Source of the DNA: Euperipatoides rowelli | Taxonomy: Eukaryota; Onychophora; Udeonychophora; Euonychophora; Peripatopsidae | Length of the DNA: 10,100 nucleotides | Strand: one strand, 5' to 3' | NCBI GenBank assembly: GCA_003024985.2 | Contig: PXIH01S0002768.1 | Shown: one piece after another, positions 1-5,960 of the stretch | Numbering within the stretch: the stretch's first letter is position 1 | Layout: the number at the start of each line of letters is the position of its first letter | Translations under genes and position numbers: made by a program | The notes under the pieces: model-generated | Told to the model about the DNA's origin: nothing | Databases searched by the model: none | The model's input: only the letters and a program-made list of their open reading frames with translations

Positions 1-186
1 GCTACATTAAAATCCATTTGCCAAACCTTAGCCCAGTTACTTAATTTATCTAAATCACTTTGTATCAAAAATTCCTCTTCCATACTATTATCTCTACCAC
101 CTAATTTAGTATCATCAGCAAATTTAATTATTTTACTTATAATATTAACATCCAGGTCATCACTAAATATTAGGCTAAAATTAACT
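1..186 (-). pseudogene. Non-LTR (LINE) reverse transcriptase fragment
   Basis: The minus strand is open from about 186 to the left edge. It reads like the palm of a non-LTR reverse transcriptase: a degenerate version of the usual F-I-N-D-L-D block (seen as LIFSDDLDV), then SKIIKFADDTKLGG, then SDLDKLSNWAKVWQMDFNV. FADD (105-122 with its neighbours) is the catalytic metal-binding motif C, and the W-A-x-x-W-Q-M-x-F-N stretch is the thumb-side block that normally follows it. Similarity stops upstream of about 175-186, where the expected G-P-L-L-F-L block is scrambled, so the copy is 5'-truncated here and its 3' part lies outside the window. The wording suggests a CR1/Rex/Jockey-like clade, but this is from memory of family patterns. 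It is unrelated in clade and strand to the LINE at 2518-3449. Confidence 0.8.
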
Positions 187-1215
187 TTTAAATAAAAAAG
201 AATTAAAAAATTACTCAATGATACAAGTAACAATAAATGAAGGCAGCTAATGAGAGATCCTTAATAAAATGTCTTTCAAAACTTTGCTACTTTCAAATCA
301 TCTGATTTGGCTACACATTGCAAAAAAAAACTAAATTAGATTCATATGTAATCACCATAATATTCAAATATGTGGTATCCACGACTCAAATCTCATTAAT
401 CGCAAATATGATCTGCTTTCAGTAAACATTCTTGTTATGCTTCTATCATCACAACTAACAGGATTAGCGTTTTGTATGGTTAAAAACTAATCCATTACTA
501 ACATTGATCTGTTTGATATGGTGCCAGATGTTTCTCAAGAACTGACCGGTTGGCTGGATGGCTCCTTTTTAGTAATTTACATCCTTCACATATCTCATTA
601 GGACAGTGTTTCTGTGCCATCATTTTCTATTCAGGTAAAAAATCAAAGCTCGCTTGATATGAACATGGATGATCTAGACAATACATATATCCAAAACTTA
701 TCAACAGTTCCAATAAAATATACTTCTGGACCTTTTACTGTGTTTATTGTCATAAGGGATTTTGGCCGTTGAAGAAAATTAGTAGTATTAATAAACAGTG
801 AAAGAAGGTCACAGTAGAGAATACTAAATAGTATTCTAACAGCTCTATCAACAATATGGAATTTGTGTCATTGTTCAACATGGTTTCTACAAATTAACTC
901 ATTGGAGATCATTGAGTAACCATGTCCATGCATTAGTTTTGTCAAGAATAATTAATGGTAGCCTTCCATTTAAAGCACCTGTTTTGTGCTTTAAGAATCA
1001 ACTGATTTTTTTTATTTTTTTGCAAACTTTTAAAAAAAAATAATAATAATAAACCTTGTTCTGCTTCAAATAGTTGTTTTTGCGGCTTGCCTGCATTTTT
1101 ACACTTGGTTCAGTTTGTCTGGAAGTCTTTTCTAAAATAAAAGTGTATGTGTATGTTTTTAAGTTGAAACTTTGATATTTTAAATTTTATTATTTTGAAA
1201 TCGAGTCCGGGTTTG
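187..1215. other. Unassigned AT-rich region with two small doubtful ORFs
   Basis: No gene was recognised. On the minus strand a 41-codon ORF (499-623) reads MMAQKHCPNEICEGCK and continues basic; its C-x2-C pair followed by K/R/H residues faintly recalls the zinc finger before a Copia-type integrase, but nothing around it supports that. A second minus-strand ORF (942-1095, starting MQASRKNNYLKQ) is low in complexity, with Tyr/Phe/Lys runs coded by A/T tracts, and sits where gag would begin downstream of the candidate primer binding site at 1216-1233. A minus-strand stretch at about 645-870 is open but matches nothing I know. The region could be the eroded interior of the LTR element whose LTR is at 1238-1456. 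Confidence 0.35.
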
Positions 1216-1233
1216 AACTCGGGTTGGGTGCCA
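1216..1233 (-). promoter_or_regulatory. Candidate tRNA primer binding site of an LTR retrotransposon
   Basis: Read on the minus strand, four bases (AATT) follow the end of the candidate LTR, then TGGCACCCAACCCGAGTT. A site beginning TGG is complementary to the universal CCA tail of tRNAs and is the usual minus-strand priming site. On the plus strand the same DNA looks like a tRNA 3' end: GGTTTGAACTC, which resembles a T-loop, followed by about ten bases and CCA at 1231-1233. I cannot name the tRNA. Confidence 0.5.
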
Positions 1234-1237
1234 AATT

Positions 1238-1456
1238 TGTAAGGATATTTGGAAGATTAGAGGTTATTGGGTATAATTTGGGACTAGGGGCTTACCGGCT
1301 AATGAATCTGTAATAGGCTAGCTCTTATTCTATGACTAATTTCCATGTACTCCTTACAAAATGTATGTTAGAAGATGATAAACCGCTGAGGGGAGATCTC
1401 TTCTTGTTTCTGAGGGGTTCTAAAATATACCTTAGGCTACAATAACCAACATTACA
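1238..1456 (-). mobile_element. Candidate 5' LTR of an LTR retrotransposon (second, older element)
   Basis: This 219-bp segment is bounded on both ends by the same 5-bp inverted repeat, TGTAA on the left and TTACA on the right, so it has canonical TG...CA ends on either strand. On the minus strand its 3' end lies four bases from a TGG primer binding site, as expected of a 5' LTR whose element runs leftward. No second copy is visible in the window, so the partner LTR lies beyond the left edge or is lost, and the call rests on the ends plus the adjacent site. A tRNA-derived SINE is an alternative reading of the 1204-1233 T-loop-like motif. Confidence 0.5.
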
Positions 1457-1467
1457 ATTTATAGGAT

Positions 1468-1470
<3 letters not shown>

Positions 1471-1554
<84 letters not shown>
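1471..1554. repeat. (AT)n microsatellite
   Basis: An uninterrupted run of alternating A and T about 84 bp long. It sits just outside the candidate LTR that ends at 1456. The stated length may be compressed or expanded by assembly error. Confidence 0.99.
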
Positions 1555-1556
<2 letters not shown>

Positions 1557-2517
1557 TTTTATTTATAGCTATCAAGTAAGCATTATAACCAATAATATTA
1601 TTAAATTAATATCAACATGAAAGTAGCACACCATTAGACAGAGCCAAAACAAGGATACCTTAGAAGTAGTAAGTAACAACACACATTAGTAGGTTGACAG
1701 GTATAATTTTATTAAGAGGCATGAAGCATACAATGTATAAACAGAATTGGGAATATCAGTCCTTAGCAATAAGCAACAGATAATCGGAAATTACAGGAAC
1801 AGTCCATGCTTAAATATGTATCCATGATTTCTGTAAACTTATAGGTGTATATAAATTATATAATTTGTGGGGGGAATGATATTTAACATCCCTTCGATTT
1901 GAATGTTAACTGATTTTCAGGAGCGATTAACAAGCGATCCACTCTGATCGGCGGATCGAACAAAAGACGTGAAAACAAATATATTATTGCAGGTGGGTCG
2001 TTTATGCATTCTAAAGAGAGGTATAAAACTAGTAAGGTATACCTGCTTGCAGATACAGTAATTATGGCTTAATGTCTATAATCTATTGTTTACAAAATAG
2101 TTTATACTTTTCTCTTTGTTCTGGATACTGTGCTTAGGGTTTATATTATTAAATAACTAGATGGTTGGTTATATGTTTATAATATTCATTATATACTTTA
2201 CTATATGTGTTATAAGTATGTATATACATTATATATGTCATTACTTTTAAATATTAATACATATCCTAAAATAGTCTTGGCTCCTAATGGGTTATAGGCT
2301 ACTAAATGTACAATTATATGCTTATACTAATTACTAACATATAGCACACTTGTGCCAATACATATGCTATATACAGATATTCCAGCTTGGAGAGGTGCTA
2401 GCACCTGTTACACTTTTACACTGAATATTACAGTATATAGTTCCTCATCTGAAGTCAATCTTCACCAAATGAACTTATGTTTGGATTACTCATTATACAC
2501 CATAACCTGGGACATTC
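1555..2517. other. AT-rich non-coding stretch, no gene seen
   Basis: No ORF with recognisable similarity. Visible structure includes a G-run GTGGGGGGAA (1867-1876) followed directly by TG, a TATAAAA box (2022-2028), and a short inverted repeat CGATCC...GGATCG around 1936-1960. These could be a polypurine tract and LTR of a lost element, but there is no second copy or coding remnant to confirm it. The 69-codon plus-strand ORF at 2352-2561 has no family signature and overlaps the start of the LINE remnant in another frame; I treat it as chance. Confidence 0.5.
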
Positions 2518-3449
2518 TTTCAGACATTAAATTCCACTGGCCTAGTTGGTATAAACCCTGAGTATTACATGACATTCTGGAAGTTTATGAGACAAGTAAT
2601 CTATCAGTGGTTCAATCATGTTCTTAAAAAAGGCAAATTGTTTGGATTAGACTGTGTAGGAATACTGTCATTAACACTAAACCAGAGATTTAAGACTTAT
2701 TACTATTTGGAGGTCTATTCATTGTTAACTGTTGACTCTATAGCACTTGCAACAAAATTAACAATGGCCATTCTCAAATACATCTTCTTGCAAAATGGCC
2801 ACCCCAAGAAACTCTATTTTTTTCCCTCTCTATCCATATTTAGAGATGTAATTGTTGTTCAAAATTTTTAAAACCAGTTTTATATCTGGATCAAGTTAAA
2901 GCCTTTGACAGGGTAGGACATGAGTTTTTATTCCATCTATTAGACATGATTGGAATGCCACAACTTACGCATGCCTCTGTCAAGGCCATATACTTGTGTA
3001 TGTAAACACAATCAATACCTTATACTAGAACTAGAGGAGTACATTTAAGGGATTCCATTTTATATGCAATAGCGTTATAGCCAGCATGCAACACAATTCT
3101 GTTAATATTGCATAAGGAAGTCCATTAATTACCATCAGGTGATAGAATTATTCTTATATTATTGCAATATTTATTGGTGATCCTAGAGCAAGAAGGGTTT
3201 TTTTTTTTAACTTTTAAACATGTTGATACATTTTCACAAATTTCAGTTAATATAAGCATGTCAAAGGCTCTGGGCATCAATGGTCAAGCATATGACAAAT
3301 ATGTATTCATTGTATCAGCATCTCCCCTTGAGAAATGCTTAGGTATATATTTTACACCATCATTCAGTAAAAAATCTTTCATTAACAATGGGCCTATAAG
3401 CTTTAAAAAAAACAATCTGGCCTTGGTCATGTTTAAATTAAAATTATGA
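2518..3449 (+). pseudogene. L1/Tx1-type LINE reverse transcriptase, degraded
   Basis: A LINE ORF2 remnant read in two plus-strand frames. In the first frame (about 2518-2871), NSTGLVGINPEYYMTFWKFM matches the block that opens L1-like RT domains (S-P-G-x-D-G-x-x-x-E-F-Y-x-x-F-W). It continues through VYSLLTVDSIALATKLT, which stands for the usual R-P-I-S-L-L-N-x-D-Y-K-I-L-A-K-A-L-A block, and ends IFRDVIVVQNF before a stop at 2869-2871. After a frame change at about 2872, the second frame gives LYLDQVKAFDRVGHEFLF (catalytic motif A), then TRGVHLRDSILYAIAL, then VDTFSQISVNISMSKALG, and KCLGIYF. Motif C (Y/FADD) should lie at about 3150-3180 but reads QYLLVIL, so both catalytic aspartates are gone. 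Several in-frame stops (for example 3003-3005) confirm that it is dead. The endonuclease domain is absent, as in a 5'-truncated copy. Confidence 0.85.
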
Positions 3450-4200
3450 CATCGAAAAAAAAAGATCATTATGGGCTAAAGGATGTTTATAGCCTTCCTG
3501 GTCCTATCTACTCAAAGTGCTTAAGGCATCAGGAGAACAGAACAATCAACTGACCACACTATTTTTTGAAGCAATTTGTCAGGTGGTAAGCACTGGCTGT
3601 CTGCAAAGGTGTTGGAAACTGGTGTTCCCAAGATGGGTTGGAGCCATTTCTCCCAGACAGTAAAATAAAAACATTAAATGTGTCTATACTAGCTCAATTA
3701 TGCCTTACTATCCCTATATCTTTCCAACTGCAGCTTTCAGAAGAAAAATTTTAATCACTGGAGATAGTAATCTGGGTATAAATATTTTGCATCCTCAACT
3801 AGACTCACAGCAGCTGAGATTGTAACAAATAGATATTGCATGGTGACAAAGCTTCCTTTCTGTTTTATCCCCAAGGTAAATAACTTCTAGATTTACCTGC
3901 AATAGGCTCAAAGTTCATACTTTAACAAGAGAAGTGTATTCAAATTACTGGAACACTGGCAAAGAACTTGAAATTTGGAACTTTTAGAGATCAATATTTA
4001 TGTCCCTTCTGCCACCAGGTTTTCAAGAAGTTTGTTGACAGGGTGAGAGATGCAGTGGACACCTGGACACCAATTCCACCACCACATGAGAATCAACCAC
4101 AGATAGAATGTGATTCTCAGTCTAACGTCCAAAAAAGGCCTATTAGAGTTATACATACATACAACAGATATTTTTATGCTTATTAGCCAGTGGTCTAATA
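3450..4200 (+). other. Probable LINE 3' part or flank, no recognisable domain
   Basis: This region follows the LINE RT on the same strand up to the Gypsy target site. Just after 3449 all frames break, around an A-run. Phrases such as SLPGPIYSKCL at about 3490-3530 could be the thumb region of the RT (usual pattern L-S-L-x-G-K), but this is weak. A 72-codon frame at 3968-4186 lacks an ATG and contains LCPFCHQ. A C-P-x-C motif does occur near the C-terminus of some L1/Tx1 ORF2 proteins, but the expected downstream His and Cys are not seen. I do not call a gene here. Confidence 0.35.
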
Positions 4201-4205
4201 TCAGT
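4201..4205. repeat. Target site duplication, left copy (TCAGT)
   Basis: The five bases TCAGT directly precede the left LTR (4206) and recur directly after the right LTR (9937-9941). A 5-bp duplication is typical of Ty3/Gypsy integrase, and it fixes both outer ends of the element. Confidence 0.9.
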
Positions 4206-4421
4206 TATTATATATTTAATAGAAATAAATGGGAGATACAAAATGTAAACAAGAACTACAATAATTTAATAATCATAATGGCAAAAACAAGGAGAAGGTT
4301 AGAGCATTACTGCTCTGAATCAAACTAATTAAAGAACAGATTGTTCTCGAATCTGACTGTGGTGTATAAGACTTAATATGGCATGTCATATTCTATACTG
4401 TTATATGTCAAAGATATAACA
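4206..4421 (-). repeat. 3' LTR of the Gypsy element
   Basis: 216 bp, the same length as the LTR at 9721-9936 and colinear with it without gaps. On the sense (minus) strand it begins TGTTATATCTTTGAC and ends ATATATAATA, so the ends are TG...TA rather than the canonical TG...CA. The outer edge is set by the TCAGT duplication and the inner edge by the polypurine tract. The first 23 bases contain an inverted repeat, TGTTATAT and ATATAACA, separated by seven bases. Confidence 0.95.
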
Positions 4422-4435
4422 GTTATCCCCTCCAC
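4422..4435 (-). promoter_or_regulatory. Polypurine tract of the Gypsy element
   Basis: On the sense strand GTGGAGGGGATAAC directly abuts the first base of the 3' LTR. It is mostly purine, as expected for the RNase H-resistant primer of plus-strand synthesis. It overlaps the last codons and stop (4423-4425) of the pol reading frame. Confidence 0.75.
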
Positions 4436-4942
4436 AAGAGGTTGAAGCGGTCCGGAGGTTTTCTGGTCATAGTTGAGTACTGATGTATAACCTGGGGTGT
4501 ATCCCAGCTTCGGTATCTGATCTGGCTTTGACTTGTCTCACTGGAAGGTAGATTGATTATTTTGAGAGAGTTTGGATGGGTACCTGTAACCGGTAGGTTG
4601 GTGGCTTAGAGAGCCGGATAGGTGGTGATCAAGGACACTAGCATCAACAGTGTGTGTAATTGGTTGTAGAGGAATAAGGTTGGAGTGCCTCTTGGGTTGT
4701 CTACCATTTATAAACTTAGGCTTATATATTTTGCTAAGGTTTTTAGTTAAGACATTTTGACCTTTGAATGTTTTCTGATATTGAATTGTGAGTGGGTCTA
4801 TCTTTTGTAGACTACTACCACAGTGTTGCTTAAAATAAAAGTGTAAGGCTGAAATACTCTGTTTATCGATAATTAAATATTTCTGTCGGTCCTTTAGGTT
4901 TCCTTGAATACGATCCTTCCCCTTCTTTAAAATTGTTGGGCA
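4423..4942 (-). pseudogene. Gypsy integrase C-terminal fragment
   Basis: On the minus strand an open frame of 134 codons without a usable ATG runs from 4942 to a TGA at 4538-4540. It contains FKGQNVLTKNLSKIYKPKF (about 4715-4767), which fits the F-x-x-G-x-x-V-x-x-x-N core of the integrase C-terminal SH3-like fold. PKRHSNLI (about 4674-4697) follows, matching the R-H-x-N-Q-L block that ends this domain in Gypsy elements. A different frame carries MTRKPPDRFNLLW (from the ATG at 4468-4470 to the TAA at 4423-4425), the familiar R-x-P-P-D-R-L-x-L tail of Gypsy Pol, so at least one frameshift lies between. The integrase zinc finger and DDE core are absent. I judge this from remembered family patterns and cannot align it. 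Confidence 0.7.
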
Positions 4943-4964
4943 TTATCTTCCTTTACAAGGAGTG

Positions 4965-5085
4965 ATTTTGTTTTCAAACTATTGTTTATTTGTAGAGGGC
5001 ATCCGGATAAGGCGTCAGTATTTGGTTTATATACAATGTTGTAATCAAGAAGGCTGATGACTTTATCTGCATTTGATGTAAGTCC
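4965..5085 (-). pseudogene. C-terminal end of Gypsy RNase H, joined directly to protease
   Basis: The frame that closes the protease (PLLGRSWF) runs on without interruption into VISLLDYNIVYKPNTDALSG (about 5004-5063) and stops at 4928-4930. The pattern L-x-x-Y-x-x-x-I-x-Y-K-P...x-D-A-L-S-R is the last block of RT/RNase H in Gypsy Pol. Everything between the end of protease and this block, namely the whole reverse transcriptase and most of RNase H, is missing, so an internal deletion of roughly 1.5 kb (estimated from usual family size) must lie at about 5070-5085. Confidence 0.75.
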
Positions 5086-5345
5086 GAGTGTGGAGAACCA
5101 AGATCTTCCTAATAGGGGAGTACTTCCGACATGTGTAACATAAAGTTCTAAATTAATGACTATTGTTTTTATATTTTACATTAACTTTCATCACTCCTGC
5201 AGGTTTGATTAAATGATCAAATGTTTTTAAAATTATTTTAGTAGGTTCTAATTGTATACTAGGCCATAATCTTTTACAAAGGCTCTTTGGGATAAGACTG
5301 ATTGCAGCCCCAGTATCTAGTTGGAAATTTATTTCCTTCTAATTT
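5086..5345 (-). pseudogene. Gypsy aspartic protease
   Basis: The minus strand encodes INFQLDTGAAISLIPKSLC; DTG at 5309-5317 is the retropepsin active-site triplet, in the usual L-D-T-G-A context. A second frame carries VINLELYVTHVGSTPLLGRSW (5098-5160), whose P-L-L-G-R-x-W is the conserved block at the end of Gypsy proteases. The two parts are in different frames, with a frameshift at about 5165-5175. TAG stops (5339-5341) interrupt the upstream link to the zinc knuckles. The protease would cut the Gag-Pol polyprotein in virus-like particles; this copy cannot be made in one piece. Confidence 0.88.
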
Positions 5346-5536
5346 ACGATAATATTTAATACAATGGGGTTTGAATCGTCGACCGCATTTATAGCTTCAT
5401 ACGAGCTAATAAAAAATTCTTCTTAGCATTTATTTTCAAATAAATTAATGTCTTTGTTGGTTAAAAGAAGTGAATCGTCTTCTTTAGCAAACTCAATAAA
5501 ATTAGTTTTGCTTTTATATTTACTCTTGATAAATTT

Positions 5537-5682
5537 GCAGACTGGTTTAATATGACCAACTTTACTACAATAATGTCATGTAGCATCTTTATATTTACAA
5601 AATTTCTCTGTATGACTTCCGCCACAATGCTTACATTTGTGCTGAAGCGCGAGCATTTTATTCCACTTTGGTTTTAGTAGGG
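5537..5682 (-). pseudogene. Gypsy nucleocapsid zinc knuckles (3' part of gag)
   Basis: The minus strand reads KPKWNKMLALQHKCKHCGGS and on through a complete CCHC knuckle (C-x2-C-x4-H-x4-C, 5597-5635). A second knuckle at 5537-5578 keeps Cys, His and Cys, but its first Cys codon is TGA (5576-5578). These knuckles bind element RNA during packaging. This piece is cut off from the capsid part of gag (9093-9670) by the DNA transposon. Its reading frame starts right at the insertion edge (5683), and the capsid frame ends in the matching phase on the other side, so the two were once one ORF. A lysine-rich spacer and a further stop (5423-5425) follow before the protease. Confidence 0.87.
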
Positions 5683-5684
5683 TA
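5683..5684. repeat. TA target duplication of the nested transposon, left copy
   Basis: TA lies immediately outside the left inverted repeat, which starts TGGTATG at 5685. The right copy is at 9091-9092, just after ACCA. Because the repeat ends are symmetrical, the 2-bp size is inferred. It is favoured because removing the element plus one TA brings the two gag halves into one reading frame, while the alternatives (no duplication, or AT) do not. Confidence 0.6.
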
Positions 5685-5786
5685 TGGTATGTAATCCAGC
5701 TGGATTTTGAAGCCAAAATGATTTGTTTTGCTTAACTTTATTAATTTTTGGATGCTGATTTCAAAAAAATAAGGTACCATTTTTCA
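5685..5786 (+). repeat. Left terminal inverted repeat of the nested DNA transposon
   Basis: Read inward: TGGTATGTAAT, CCAGCTGG (about 5696-5703), GCCAAAATG (5712-5720), ATGCTGA (5752-5758), GGTACC (5773-5778). The same blocks occur in the same order, inverted, at 9090-8978. The left copy lacks about 20 bases present near the outer end of the right copy. Confidence 0.8.
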
Positions 5787-5960
5787 TCTTTGTCTATAAT
5801 TATTCTTTTTTATTTTAAAAATGGTGTTCATTTTTGCATTATTTGAAGTATTAAATGTCAGTGCAAATGTGGTATTACAGGAATCTGTTCATATTATTGA
5901 TTGATGATTATAAATTATACATTAAAAAGTTGTCTTAATAAATAACTTTCATGTATAATG

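Noticed and set aside
1201-1233. A tRNA gene or tRNA-derived SINE
   Set aside because: The T-loop-like motif has a mismatched stem, the spacing to CCA is one base short, and no A-box or acceptor 5' strand lies upstream; a primer binding site beside an LTR explains it better.
1471-1554. CRISPR-like or tandem array
   Set aside because: It is a simple dinucleotide repeat without spacers, in an animal-type genome.
3284-3469. Minus-strand 61-codon ORF
   Set aside because: It is the complement of the LINE reverse transcriptase frame, which has the family blocks.
4110-4328. Plus-strand ORF crossing the left LTR border
   Set aside because: It joins flanking DNA to LTR sequence across the insertion edge, so it is a chance ORF.
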